From the NCBI GenBank assembly GCA_037953745.1, contig JBAKBP010012324.1, positions 1-64,000 on the forward strand: 64,000 bases of DNA, in the 5' to 3' direction. The position numbers and the translations under genes are program-made. The stretch is from Lithodes maja (Eukaryota; Arthropoda; Malacostraca; Decapoda; Lithodidae). Shown here in pieces: positions 42,968-55,412 of this stretch; the first letter of the stretch is position 1; each line of letters begins with the position of its first letter. The notes below the pieces were generated by a model. The model was not told the DNA's origin. It saw only the letters and a list, made by a program, of their open reading frames with translations, and searched no databases.

Positions 42968-43830
42968 ATAATAATAATAATAATACTTTATTTCAGACTC
43001 ACACAGTACAGAGGGGACCATACTGGGGTCCATATATACCTTACAGTAACATAAATATATATAAATATATATAAGCTACTGTACATAGGCTACATAAAAT
43101 ATAAAAGAAATTAAATAATACCCAGCTTGCTATCATGTAGTTCACAGCACTGCCTCAACCAAAAACAGTGGTCATCAAACTACTGTGTTACCAAAACCAC
43201 TGTCCTAATTGTGTACAGTACCATGCCTCACATCATTTAGCTTCCGGTACAGTATGTTGCTACAGTACAGTATAGGAATATCGGTACTGTACTGCACTAT
43301 GAGGATCAGTACCGGTATGCTAATTCTGTAGAGTAGCAGACCTGAAATCATTACTTAAGGTTAAATATAGAGCAACTTCCTCCAGTGTGCCTGGATCCTG
43401 GAGGTGTACACTATGCTTGGAGTTTGTAGCATTTTAATGATCCTGTTCTCAGAAGTGTTAAGGCGCTGAATGAATTTATATGTTAGCTTTCTAATGAGTG
43501 ATTTGTAACAGTGTAAGTTCATATAGGCACATAGCGTACTTGTACTCTCATATTTTGAGAGCCCCAGAAACATTTTCATGATATTGTGATATGAGATACT
43601 TAGTCTATTCACTGTAGTTTTCTTATAGTTCCACCATAGTTGTGCTGTATACATTGGTGAGCAGTAGGAGTTGAACAATGTTATTTTTGTATCCCATGTG
43701 CACATATGAAATTTTCTTAATATTGAATTTCCCTGCATGTAAAGTTGCCTTCGCTGACGACTTCGCTGCAGTAGTACTGCATTAGCCAAACAGAGATACT
43801 GTAATTACATAGAATCGCCATGCATTAAAA
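42968..43830 (-). mobile_element. LINE-E 3' fragment
   Basis: This is a minus-strand LINE remnant. Its 3' UTR ends TGAAATAAAG followed by (TTA)n at 42968-42991. The region contains the RT C-terminal fragment at 43361-43789. The upstream RT domain is missing. Confidence 0.65.
43361..43789 (-). pseudogene. LINE-E RT C-terminal region
   Basis: A frame of about 140 codons resembles the region after the RT palm in an arthropod LINE group: LYMQGNSILRKF, ITLFNSYCSPMYTAQLWWNY, SISYHNIMKMFLGLSKYES and RLNTSENRIIKM. No catalytic motif is included, so this is only the thumb/C-terminal part. The frame is open to its stop, but the element is truncated. Clade not assigned. Confidence 0.6.
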
Positions 43831-44097
43831 AGTGCCATTTTTATAGCCTTAACACAAAATTAATGACATATAAGAACAAATTCCCTGTTGTAAGACCTAT
43901 GATATTGGCTGTCAAGATGAATCAAGTGACATGTATAAATAAGGTGGTGTTATCTACTGTGGCAGAAAAGAAGCAATCATCACATTGAAACTCCACTGTG
44001 AACATCTAGTGCGATGTAAAGTCAGTGAAAATAGGTTAGCCTAAACAGACCGGATGCGGAAATAACTTGAGCCGACCTTGCCAAGTGAGATGTCTTT
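43831..44097. other. Unassigned spacer
   Basis: No feature is recognised. Confidence 0.4.
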
Positions 44098-44165
44098 CTT
44101 GGTGACACTGATAGTGTTCGCCTCATAGCCCAAGGGTCCCGAGTTCAATCCCAGGCCCTGGCATA
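44098..44165 (+). repeat. tRNA-derived SINE head
   Basis: A tRNA-like order of a D-arm-like ACACTGATAGTGTTCGCC and box B GAGTTCAATCCC, with pairing T arm. The acceptor stem is poor, so a SINE head or tRNA pseudogene is likely. Confidence 0.5.
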
Positions 44166-44739
44166 TTTTCGTGAGACTATTCCCGCATCTAACGAAGTTT
44201 TGGTGTATTGGTAAAATTGTTCAGATGGTTGAGAGTAAGATCGGAGCTCCATAAATCCTCTTTCGGGTATGGTGTAAAAACCTATTCCTACAGCGACATA
44301 TATGAAGCATCTAACATCTCGAAGCTTCAATCGATAATCTCGGGGCCTCTTAACCCTCCCGCATCCAGCAACTTAATTATCTAACTTACAGTAAGACATT
44401 CTCTAATTTGCCATGAAATATCAGGCTGGGCGAGTTTTCGAAGCCTTGTGTTTTTCTGTATTTTCATCCACCAGAATGCTGTTTATTGTGATGTATCATA
44501 TGTCAATGGAAAGAGGAATATTTATAGTACATGATAAAACAAAACAAAATGTAAATAAATCGAAATATGAAAGTGTAAATGAGTCCGGAATACAATTATT
44601 TCCCATGCAATTGTCTTCACACCGTCCTAGCTCTAAATTGTGAGTGATGACCATATATTTTTTTTTTTGCTCAAATAATAGTATTTTTTCTCCTCTTTCC
44701 AAATCTGAAAACAGAAATTGTTTATCTTCAATAGTTCTC

Positions 44740-45540
44740 AAGCAGTGACCGAAAAAAAAAAATGTTTTTGATTGATATGGTTTATAACATTTTCGATTTA
44801 TTTCGTTGCTACGAAGTGTATGGTTTTAAATTTAGGCTATATGAATACGGCAAATAATGCTGATGAGTATAAAACAAACTAGAAGTTCCTAGGACAAATA
44901 CTTTTTGCGCTATGTATATTTGAAATGAAGAGCCAAAATGCGAATATTTATGCTTCACCCGTCTCTATTCCGGCGATGCTAGCCGGGTTCCGAGCTGTTC
45001 CCCACCTCGTGGTTACGTTATTTGCTCGGATACGTATATAACTGTATATATCACCAGAATCGAAAAATTGTGCTCTTTCCAATGGTGAAAACAAAAATAC
45101 TATAGCGTAATTGGTTCGCGAGCTATGCGCAATTGTTTCCATGCAGTGACCAAAAAAAAAAAATAGATATGGTTTATAACATTTTCGATTTATTTCGTTG
45201 CTACGAAGTGTATGGTTTTAAATTTAAGCTGTATGAATACGGCAAATAATGCTGATGAGTATAAAACAAACTAGAAGTTCCTAGGACAAATACTTTTTGC
45301 GCTATGAATATTTGAAATGCAGAGCCAAAATGCGAATATTTACGCTTCACCCGTCTCTTTTCCGCCAATGCTAGCCGGGTTCCGAGCTGTTCCCCACCTC
45401 GGCATTGGTTTATTTGCTCGGATACGTATATAACTGTTTATATCACCGTCATCGGAAAATTATGCTCTTTCTAATGGTGAAAACAAAAATAATATAGCGT
45501 TATTGGTTCGCGAGCTATGCGCAATTGTTTCCATGCATTG
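44740..45540 (+). repeat. About 390-bp tandem repeat (two units and a diverged partial)
   Basis: The block from ATGGTTTATAACATTTTCGA through TGTTTCCATGCA occurs at about 44776 and again at about 45168. The units are highly similar. The part upstream of 44740 looks like a diverged further unit. No coding frame is conserved. Confidence 0.85.
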
Positions 45541-45606
45541 TTATTGTTATGTAAATATATGAGAATGTTTATACAGTTATATATCTTTGCCACAATGTAC
45601 AACATT

Positions 45607-45608
<2 letters not shown>

Positions 45609-45674
<66 letters not shown>
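45609..45674. repeat. (AT)n microsatellite
   Basis: About 30 AT dinucleotides. Confidence 0.9.
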
Positions 45675-45680
<6 letters not shown>

Positions 45681-45689
45681 AAATGAAAC

Positions 45690-46960
<1,271 letters not shown>

Positions 46961-47634
46961 ATATAGGCTATATATAATATATAATAATATACTGTAATAT
47001 AACTAAAATTCCATAGAGTACTTACCATACTTCCTGTAAGCATTCCTGTGACATCTTCGTGATTATAATGTATTTATTTCGTAGGCAGTATTTATTGATA
47101 AATATATTTGTCTTTCAAGCAAAAAATAGTGTAAAGTCATCAATGATACCTAGACAAAACTGCATCAATACTCAAGGGGTTAACCAAGATTCACTCCCCT
47201 CAGTCACCAAAAGTCACAAGTAACATCTTATATACATAATTATATAGTTCAAATTATTCACTAAACACTTTCACTGGGTAGATGATATAATCCATAATTG
47301 CCTGCCTATAGCTAGGCATGGTGGGCCAGAGGGAGGGAGCCCAGAATTTAAAGGGCCGGGACCCTGCCTCACAGTCTGGGGGCCAGGAAACTACTGACTT
47401 TACAGAGGCCCGCAATTCTCAGAGAGGGACGCTATGGGGTTGCTAGATACTTCCTTTTGTAACTTACTGATGCCTAACTTACCAGTCCAAATTGAGTCAA
47501 AATCGAGTCATAAACTTATTTTTGGCGAATATTTCTAACTTACAGGTGGCATTATGACGCGATTGCGTCATACGAGCACTCTTGGAGGGGTGGCGTTATG
47601 ACTCGATCGCGTCCTATAGATGCGAGAGGGTTAA

Positions 47635-47813
47635 GAGTTACAGGCTACTGAACAGTGTACAGTTCCAAGATGGAGACAAAAAACAAATAAAATAAACAAT
47701 CCTAGTCACATGTGACATTTTAATTACTGTACTTTGAGTACACAGGCCCTGCGCTTTGATACTCAAGGTGGTTTCAAGATACAGTATAACGCAATAAATA
47801 CTGTATGTATGTA
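47635..47813. other. Short unassigned spacer
   Basis: No feature is recognised. Confidence 0.4.
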
Positions 47814-47999
47814 CAGTGGCGCTAATAAGTCATGTCCCAGCTGTCATTACGTTTGGCTCTGTGCTGTATTAATGTCTGCAAGTGTAGGAACATGTGTGTA
47901 TATTTCACTCGATATGAAGAAATGAAGCTTAGATATTGCTGATACCAATTATTGATCAAAACATACTTGGTGCCGAGACATGACTTATTAGCGCGACTG
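47814..47999. mobile_element. 186-bp Tc1/mariner-type MITE
   Basis: The inverted ends CAGTGGCGCTAATAAGTCAT and CAGTCGCGCTAATAAGTCAT differ at one base and continue for a few more bases. TA lies on both sides (47812-47813 and 48000-48001). Confidence 0.85.
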
Positions 48000-48479
48000 T
48001 ATATGCTTTGGCACTTACCCCAGTTTTCCCCTTTTTATTTATTTTGTATTATTTATAGGGGTGGCCATCTCATCTCAAGACAGAGCCCGAATAGGGATAT
48101 AGAAAAATGCTACAAAATAAATACGGAACAGCTTTGACTTAGACAAAATGATCTAATGGTAACCAAGGTGATATGAAAATGATGTCATTGTGCTGAATGG
48201 GGTTAAGTTTGATATTCTTACATCAGATGGTAACACTTGTATTCTTTCCCTTCCAAATGTTATAGTAAAACTCGCAAAATAGACAAACCAAAACTTAGAC
48301 GAGCACACGTAAAAGACAAAAGAAACTTGCAAAATAAACAAATAAAAACATAGACAAATACAGTAAAAAGACAAAAGAACATATCAAAATCGGTATGTGG
48401 AAACGACGCTTTAGCAAAATAACATTAATCCTTCAATACAAACCCCAATGTACTTGAATAAACTAATGAAAGCATATGG

Positions 48480-48545
48480 TCGTTCCGGGATTCAAACTCG
48501 GGGCACCACACCCAGAACTTAATCCGTACAGAACCGGTGACATCC
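48480..48545 (-). repeat. tRNA-like sequence
   Basis: On the minus strand, CACCGGTTCTGTACGGATTAAG (D-arm-like) is followed by box B GAGTTTGAATCCCGG with a pairing T arm. Probably a SINE head or degenerate tRNA. Confidence 0.45.
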
Positions 48546-48628
48546 ATTCAGATTAGGAAGGACCTCTAGCAATAATAATGCTTCAAACTATCTCAACGAA
48601 CCCTTGTAACGACCGCAGATCCCTCCTA

Positions 48629-48839
48629 AAGTCGGATCACACGAGAGCTTTTATAGTCAACATTCGATGATCAACATTTTTCTGGCAACATTTCTGGAGT
48701 ATTTTGCACTGCTATCGGAAACTAGACTGATGGTAGATGAATTTAGGTAACTGTAATATATTGAATGTTGACCTCATGAGCTGCCAGACCAGTGTTGAGG
48801 ATAAATGTTAAGTGGAAAAGCGCTCGTGTGATGCCGGCT
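48629..48839 (-). mobile_element. MITE-H copy 2
   Basis: Inverted ends AAGTCGGATCACACGAGAGC and AGCCGGCATCACACGAGCGC with TA on both sides. The reverse complement carries the CTGGTCTGGCAGCT and CAGTCTAGTTTCCGATA blocks seen in copy 1. Confidence 0.75.
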
Positions 48840-48854
48840 TAAGCTGCACAATAT

Positions 48855-48909
48855 CGTCTAAATACAGCCAGAATAAAAGCTAACACGTTGCTGGTACTGA
48901 AAGGGTTAA
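48855..48909 (-). repeat. Solo end of a TTAA family
   Basis: Reading inwards from 48909, TTAACCCTTTCAGTACCAGC then ACGTGTTAGC...TTTTATTCT matches the end at 6195 over about 50 bp. The partner end is not identified. Confidence 0.4.
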
Positions 48910-49072
48910 GCATCTAAACCATTACACCACAAATACTGTGGGAATGAGCGTTGTCTACAGAGTTTAGACGGATTATCATTCCTATTAAAATGTAAAACTT
49001 GCAAACTAAACAAACCAAAACTGGGACAAAGACAATATAAAGGCAAAACAACTAATCAAAATCACTACGGTA

Positions 49073-49550
49073 CAGTGGACTCCCAGTATTCGCGCCTATG
49101 TCGTACCAGCCCCCTTCCGCGAATGCGTGGTTTCGCGGATACGTGGGCAGTGTTTAACATAGGTTTCAATGGGAAATAGGCTTAGGTCGTACCTGACTCT
49201 GCCATCTTGGACCCTCAAACCATTATTTTGACCTACTTTATGACAATAATATGGACCAAATTATTAAACAGATACGGTGACGGACCTGGAAGAATGTGGA
49301 ACCGTCACGACGGTACCGGTACCACACTTTTACTGCCTCAGCTGGAACGCTGTGTTGACATCACGCAAGAATGCAAGATGGCCGACCAAAGGAAGACTCG
49401 GGATGCGCACCGCCCCGCCCGATTCAAATCCATGAATAGCTGGTATTCTGCCGTTTTTTTGGCGCGGATGACGAGTAATGGGATATTTAGGGGTGTCCGC
49501 GAATAGCAAGGATCGCGGATACTTGGAGCGCGGATAACGAGAGTCCACTG
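49073..49550. mobile_element. 478-bp pogo/Tigger-like MITE
   Basis: Ends CAGTGGACTCCCAGTATTCG and CAGTGGACTCTCGTTATCCG are inverted, with TA on both sides (49071-49072, 49551-49552). The CAGT start and CG-rich ends are typical of pogo/Tigger families. There is no transposase. Confidence 0.83.
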
Positions 49551-49690
49551 TATGAGGAAACAATGCTTACTAAAACAAAATCTATGAAATAAAAGAACAC
49601 AATCCACCACATAGGGTGTACATTACTACATGAACAAGTTGATCTGTTTCTGGTAATCTAATTCTAAAGGTAACATAATTTTTCAAGTTA

Positions 49691-49880
49691 CAGGTCTCCC
49701 TCGATTTATGATTGGGTTACGTTCCTGAAAACCCAATCTTGAATAGAAAAATCGTATAGCAAACCCTAAAATTAATAGGGTAAATAAGGATGCGTTCTCG
49801 GACTAGCCAAAACTCAAACAAACGCCTAAAAACTTGCAATAATATCGTAAATTGGGGCATCGGATAGTGAGGGAGATCTG
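49691..49880. mobile_element. 190-bp Tigger-like MITE
   Basis: Ends CAGGTCTCCCTCGATTTA and CAGATCTCCCTCACTATC are inverted, with TA duplicated on both sides. Confidence 0.8.
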
Positions 49881-49973
49881 TATTTCGTCCGTTAACACCT
49901 TCACCACCATGACATACTTTTCATCATATTCTGGTTACCTTTAGACGATTTTCTTTAGTTTGTAATCTATCTA

Positions 49974-50045
49974 CAGTAAAAGTCCTGTAATCCGAACACG
50001 GATAGCCCGAAAATCCCAATGGTTCGAACTTTTAAAGGCGGCTGA
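49974..50045 (+). repeat. Single Tigger-like end
   Basis: CAGTAAAAGTCCTGTAATCCG, then GGATAGCCCGAAAATC, preceded by TA, has the look of a pogo/Tigger end. No inverted partner is seen. Confidence 0.4.
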
Positions 50046-50316
50046 CGAAGCCATTTTCCGTCTATCAGTGCTCTGATCGGTGGTCACATTCGCTAATTCC
50101 ACTCGTTTTTCGGACCTCATAGTGCTTGTAACTCCCTAGTGATGACTACTTAACACTTCTAAGCATTACTGGTAAGTAATAAAACAACCTATCCAATTAA
50201 GTCCATTGGTACTATGAAACGCCATTGATTTGACTCAAAAACAATGCCGCCGATCTTTAGTTGAACAATAATAACCCGTAGCTACAAGTTGTTGTTGTTG
50301 TTGTTGTTGTTGTTCC

Positions 50317-53300
50317 CTAAGCTGCCTGGCCGAACAGCCCCGAGTCCCTGAGAAAGGCCATGGCCACGATCGGGTTTTCCCACAGAGCTCTCATTGAGTG
50401 TAGATTGTGTTGTTGGCGTAAGTGGTTGTGTGAAATGCAGTCTTCTATGATGTGTTTAATGGTATGGGGTGCTGTGTTACATCCCGGGCAGGCGTCGACA
50501 ACGGAATCATCCAGTCTCTTCTGATAGCTCAGGAGAGCTGGATGGTGTCCGCATCTCAGCCTGGCCAGGTGGACTCTGTCCTCGCGAGGAAGGGAGGATT
50601 CGGAAGGATGGATTTCGGGAGGTCGTGCATGCAGCTGCGTGTTGTCTGTGAGTGAGTGGATGGATCGGTGAGAGATATGAGTATGGATGTGCTTCTGGAA
50701 GTTGGTTCGGGGTGGGCAGGGAGGGAGAGAGGACAATAATTGTGTGTGATACCGTGTGCTGGGTGTTGTTTTGATATTTCTTGGTGTCTGTGGGTGTGTT
50801 GCCATGTAGTTTAGTGGGTGGTCTTGGTTCGTGGAGGCTGCTGCCAGGAATTGAGTGCCTCTCATGTCCAGATGGTCTTTGACTTTGAGGATTTTGGTTT
50901 CTTGATGTAGGTGATCTGTGGGTGCAGTAGCTGTGCAGCCTGTAATGATCTTCAGGGCTTTGTTTTGAATAGTCTGTAAGGTCTTATGATGTGTTTCAGC
51001 TAGGTTAGAAGCCCAGGCTGGGCTTGCGTATTTCATCACTGATCTTATGTATTGTTTATATACTGTGGTGGTAGTTTCTTTGTTGTGTCCAAATTTTGTG
51101 TGAGCAAGTGACCTGAGGGCGTTAAGTCTGGGTGTCAGTTTCTTTTTAATGTTTGTGGTGTGCTGTTTGAATGTCATATGAGTATCATATGTTACTTCTA
51201 GGATTTTGGGTGTGTGTGTATGTGTTAGGGGTGTGTTGTTTATGGTGAGTTGAGGGATGTATTCGTGTTCTCCTGTCCAACTTGTGAGCAGGGTTGCGGT
51301 GGATTTGGCTGGGGCTAGATTAAGTCTGTTTGTAGTGCACCAGCCATGTAGTGTGTTGAGATAGGGTTGAAGGAGATCTGTTGCTCTTTTTGGGTCATGG
51401 TGTGTGCATGTGAGTGTTATGTCATCTGCATAGGAGGCTAAGTTTATTTTGGGGCGTATTGGGTGTAGTTATATCGTGCATGTACAGATTGAAGAGTGCG
51501 GGCGATAGGACGGATCCTTGTGGGACTCCGTTTGAAAAGTTTCTGATTTTAGATGACTGACCGGCAAAAGATACGTGTGCACATCTGCCTGCTAGGAAGT
51601 TGGCCAGCCACCTTTTTGTGTTGTTGTGCATGTTTGTGTTGTAGATTTTGTTTGTTAGGTTGTGGCGGGGGATGGCATCGAAGGCTTTACTAATGTCGAG
51701 TGTGGCTAATAGTGATCTGTGTGGTGGTCTAGCTGAGTTGATGCCGTCGAAAGTTCTTTGTGTAAGGTCTGTGAGAAGAGTGTTTGTGGAGTGCAGTGGC
51801 CTAAAGCCATGTTGTGTTGGAGCTAGGGGTAGGTCAGGTGTAATTAGTTGTAATACTAGGCGTTCCATGACTTTGGAGGGGGAGCAAAGGAGTGTGATGG
51901 GGCGGTGCGAGGAGGGTAGCGTGGGGTCTTTGTTGGGTTTGGGGAATGTGATGATGATACCATGCTTCCAAATGTCTGGTACTGTGTTGTGTGAATAGCT
52001 GTAGTTTGATATGTTAGTGAGTGCTTGTATGCCTTGTGGTCCCAGGTGTCTGAGGTGTATGTTGCTTATGTTGTCTAGGCCACAGGCGGGTGAGTGCTTG
52101 AGATTGTTGATGATATGCTTTGTCTGGTGATTGGTGAAGGGTGTATAGTCAGGGTCTGTGGGGAATTGTCTCTTATGTCGGATGACACGTCGGTTGTCTT
52201 TGTGAGGTTTTAGGTGGCTGACATGTGAAAAGTGATTGATGAGAGTGTTTGCTTGTTGTTTACATGAAGGAGTAGAGTCTGTTGTTGTGATTGCAGCATG
52301 TGATTGTGTTGTGTTGCTGTTGGAAAGTGTGATGCTGTTTAGTGTTTTGTAGAGTTTTTTGGGGTTTGTTTTGTGATCAAGTGTTTGTAGGAAGTTATTC
52401 CAATTTAGTTTTTGTTGTTCTTGTATTTTGTTGTTAGTTTGGGTGTTGAGTGCTTGAATTTGTTGTGTGATGTCTTGTGTGTGGGGTGCTGGGGAGTGTT
52501 TCAGTATGTCGCATTGTCTGATGAGGTTTTGAATTTCTGGTGTGAAGTTGGGGTTGTGTCTTTTTCTGTTACCTCTTGGAATGTGTTTCTTGTCAGCGTT
52601 TTGGATAGTTTTATTGAGTATGTGTACAGCATTGTTGATGTTAGTGATGGGTGTACTGTTTAGAGTTGTGAAGTGTTGTTCTGTCTCATTTGTGAATGCT
52701 TCCCAGTTAGCTCTTTTATAATTGGTGTATGTGTGTTTGTGGCTAGCTGGGTGAGTCTGGTTTTAGTGGTGATAATGATCGGGAGGTGGTCAGAGCCTAA
52801 GGTTCTGACCACCCTCCAGGATGTTGTGGGGCGAGTTCTGGGGAGCAAAAGGTGATGTCTGGAGATGATGGGTTATAGAGGGCTTGGTGAGGAATATGGG
52901 TATGTTGATGGATGTCGTTAAGGATGATGAGGTTATCGGTTTGGTTTTGTAGTACCAGCCCTCTGTCTGTGTCGGGGTTGTCGACAAACCAGGCCGACGT
53001 CTTGGCGTTGAAGTCACCACCCAGGATGATGTGTGGGGTGTGTGGGGTGTTTGTGATGTGTTGTAAGTGTGGTCTGTATTCATTTGGTACTGTAGGGGAT
53101 GTTTGGGGAGGGATGTATGTGTTTATGATGGTTATGTTGGAGTTGTTGCCAGTGCGTATTTTAATTGACTGTATTTCTGTTGTGTTATCATTTGGGGGGA
53201 GGAGGGATTTGGTTTGTACACTGGTTACTATGTATGATATTTCTTTGTGTACCAGGGTGATGAGTCCACCGCCCCCCGCCGACAGCCCGGTCTTGTCTGA

Positions 53301-53450
53301 TGGTGGTGAAATTATGAAATGTGGGTTTTTTGTGTTGTGCGGAGTTTTGTTTCTTGTAAGATGGTAATGTGTATGTTGTGTTGTTTGATGAAGTGTGAGC
53401 GTTCGTGTTTCTTTGTGTTGATGCCATCTATGTTCAGTTGAAGAATGTTA
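50317..53450 (-). pseudogene. LINE J2 endonuclease and reverse transcriptase
   Basis: The endonuclease starts at about 53450 with NILQLNIDGINTKKHE and ILQETKL. Its later part (about 52700-52850) contains TLGSDHLPIII (catalytic Asp-His). The pre-RT linker and RT follow: TPDLPLAPTQHGFRPLHST, LATLDISKAFDAIP, NGVPQGSVLSPALFNLYMHD, then after a frame change near 51440 the catalytic Y-A-D-D, and thumb motifs YIRSVMKYASPAWASNLAE. It ends with the C-terminal domain with CPGCNTAPHTIKHIIEDC and GLFGQAA. Several frameshifts (about 53200, 52800, 51440, 51190) make it inactive. The order EN-RT-Cys/His and the lack of an RNase H fit a Jockey-like element. Confidence 0.82.
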
Positions 53451-54066
53451 ATGTTATGTGCACGATGTATGTTGGATGCTGCTGCACGAGGATGGGGTGG
53501 GGGTGGGGGTGAGGGTTGGATGGGTGAGGTGGGGGTGGGGATTGGGGAGCAGGAGATGCGGGTTGGAATGGATTAGGATGGGGTGTGGTGTGTTGAGTTG
53601 AGGATGTGGATGGTATGGGAAGGTTAGGTGGGTTAGGGAGGAGAGGTGGACGGGTTTTAGGGGGGGGAGTGGATGATATGGGAAGGTTAGGTGGGTTGAG
53701 GAGGAGAGGTGGACGGGTTTTAGGTGAGGGATTTGACTGAGAGAGGGAGGGGCATGAGGAACAGGTCCAGGTGTTTGTGTAGTGTTTCTTGGAGGCAATT
53801 GTTGTGCAGGTGAAGTGGGTCCAGTTCCCGCATGAATTGCAGAGAACTGAACCCTTAGTATGGCGACTCGAAGTGATGGGTTTTGAGCAAGTTGGACATA
53901 TGTATGTGTACGTGGGTCCTGGGTTGCTCTCAATGTCTCCGGCTAGAAGAAGTCTTCGAGAAATGACAGCCGGAGAGTCATTTCTCGGTGTAGGAAAAAC
54001 TGTGTGATGTGTGTGTGTGTGGTGTGAGAGGTGTGGAAATTTCCGGCGCGACCGAAGCCGCTCCAA
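53446..54066 (-). pseudogene. LINE J2 2A peptide, PHD finger and proline-rich region
   Basis: The frame reads LLLAGDIESNPGP at 53953-53914, an exact D-x-E-x-N-P-G-P 2A ribosome-skipping motif. Directly after it comes a PHD-type zinc finger (C57-x2-C60-x15-C76-x2-C79-x4-H84-x2-C87-x14-C102-x2-C105, counted from 54066), then about 85 Pro/Ser/Thr/His-rich residues up to the endonuclease. 2A would release whatever lies upstream and start the PHD-EN-RT product with proline. No ATG precedes it in frame; a TGA lies just upstream and the 5' GC-rich part is open in another phase, so a frameshift probably separates the start from 2A. 2A motifs are known in some metazoan non-LTR elements. Confidence 0.78.
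53500..53760 (+). repeat. G-rich strand opposite the proline-rich coding
   Basis: Plus-strand runs of the type GGGGTGGGGGTGGGGG, plus two copies of a block of about 70 bp (GGAAGGTTAGGTGGGTT...GGACGGGTTTTAG), make an internal tandem repeat with G-quadruplex potential. Confidence 0.6.
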
Positions 54067-54322
54067 GGACCCGTACCCTCAGGGAGGGGGCAGGGGATGG
54101 TTGAGACGGTTTGGCTCCCGAAACTGCTGCCCGCGGCCGGCATCCGGTTTTCTCCACTGGTCGTTGATTTTGTCTTCGGCCGTGGAGGGTCGGCAGCCAT
54201 CCGCGGTTGGCAGCCTCGGGAGGTGGCCCCGCGGCGTAGACGCCGCCACATCAGGACATCAAGTTGTTGTTGTTGTTATTGCTAGGCTGGCCAACATCCA
54301 CCGCCTTCAATAAAGTTACAGT

Positions 54323-54807
54323 TTAACCCTTCCTGCCCGGGTAGCATTTTATAAGGACACCGCGGCAGATGGGCAGGAACCCGGGTGTCCTGTTAAAATC
54401 TGTAAGCTTGAAAGCCTATTCAGCTTGGTCTGAACGCTGTGCGTCCGACGCATGTAAACACAGCCGATCGTTGCGTCACCGCACCTCCGAAAACAATAAG
54501 GAGACGCTGGATCAATGTTATTGTTGTGATGTCAGACGAAATTAGTTTTTGAAAAGCTCCGATATTGTCAACATCGCGGAAAATTTGCTCCACGGAAATC
54601 GTCATCACAACTGAACTAGTTGACTTAGAGAGCTCTACTCAACGCCAGTTTACAGATTGGAAACCGCACTACGTTTATAGATGCGTGGACAATTTCTAGC
54701 AGTTAAAATAAACAAAAATACGGTAGCCTAGCCTAGACGTTTTTCAGCCAGATCGCCCGGATGTGACCTCCGTCCATAGGAGGACCTGCCCGGGCCACGA
54801 GGGTTAA
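54323..54807 (-). mobile_element. TTAA MITE family M3, copy 3
   Basis: Inverse orientation; TTAA at 54323-54326 and 54804-54807; ends TTAACCCTTCCTGCCCGGGT and TTAACCCTCGTGGCCCGGGC. Confidence 0.88.
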
Positions 54808-54956
54808 TGGAGTTTGCTTTGGCTTTTACTATTATAAATAGTATTAGGTAAAATTAAATTCAATTCCATAGAGCATAATTATAATATTTATTGCATACCG
54901 TATATCAGTGGCGGTCGATATAGTCACACAAGAACAAGAAAAAAAATTAAAAAAAA

Positions 54957-54981
54957 ACACACACACACACACACACACACA
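54957..54981. repeat. (AC)n microsatellite
   Basis: Twelve AC units. Confidence 0.9.
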
Positions 54982-54982
54982 G

Positions 54983-55402
54983 ATGGAGCCAAACTTGGAA
55001 AATGAGTTTCAATTCAGAAAAGTGTTCATGTTTTGGAAGTGGGAACAAGTGAGAAAGGCCAAGCTGGGAGTACAAATTAGGAATTGAAAAAATCGGCAAA
55101 ACACGGCATGAGTGAGTGGAGTGATAATACAAGATGATCTATCACCGGAGAAACATACATATTAACATGATCATTGGAGGAGCATATGGAATAATAACCA
55201 ATATGAGAGTGGCATTTAACTATTTGGACGAAGAAATGTTAAGAAAACTAATAATGACTATGATAAGACCAAGATTAGAATATGCAGCAGTGATATGGTC
55301 ACCACATTTGAAAAAACACATAAACAAATTAGAGAAAGTCCAAAGGATAGCAACGAAGATGATCCCAAGATTGAAGGAGTTGACATAATTATGAGGAAAG
55401 AC
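54983..55402 (+). pseudogene. LINE-F RT thumb fragment, interrupted by BEL/Pao
   Basis: Plus-strand remnant. The first 150 bp read as a decayed RT segment, then a frame from 55134 gives MRVAFNYLDEEMLRKLIMTM, RPRLEYAAVIWSPHLKKHI and KVQRIATKMIP, the post-palm region of a CR1-like RT. The fragment breaks off at the BEL/Pao LTR (55413). Too short to assign to a clade. Confidence 0.7.
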
Positions 55403-55412
55403 TTAACAACTG

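Larger units (their letters stand above)
50283..54262 (-). mobile_element. LINE J2 (Jockey-like, near full length)
   Basis: This copy runs on the minus strand from a GC-rich 5' region (54067-54262) through a 2A-PHD region, endonuclease, RT and Cys/His tail to an (AAC)n tail. Both edges lie in AAC repeats followed by TTG, which suggests insertion into an AAC-rich target with an AAC...TTG duplication. About 86% of the coding region can be read with a few frame changes. Confidence 0.87.

Noticed and set aside
53454..53933. Pro/His/Thr-rich frame overlapping the 2A-PHD frame
   Set aside because: It is the shifted reading of the same proline-rich repeat and lacks the PHD cysteines.
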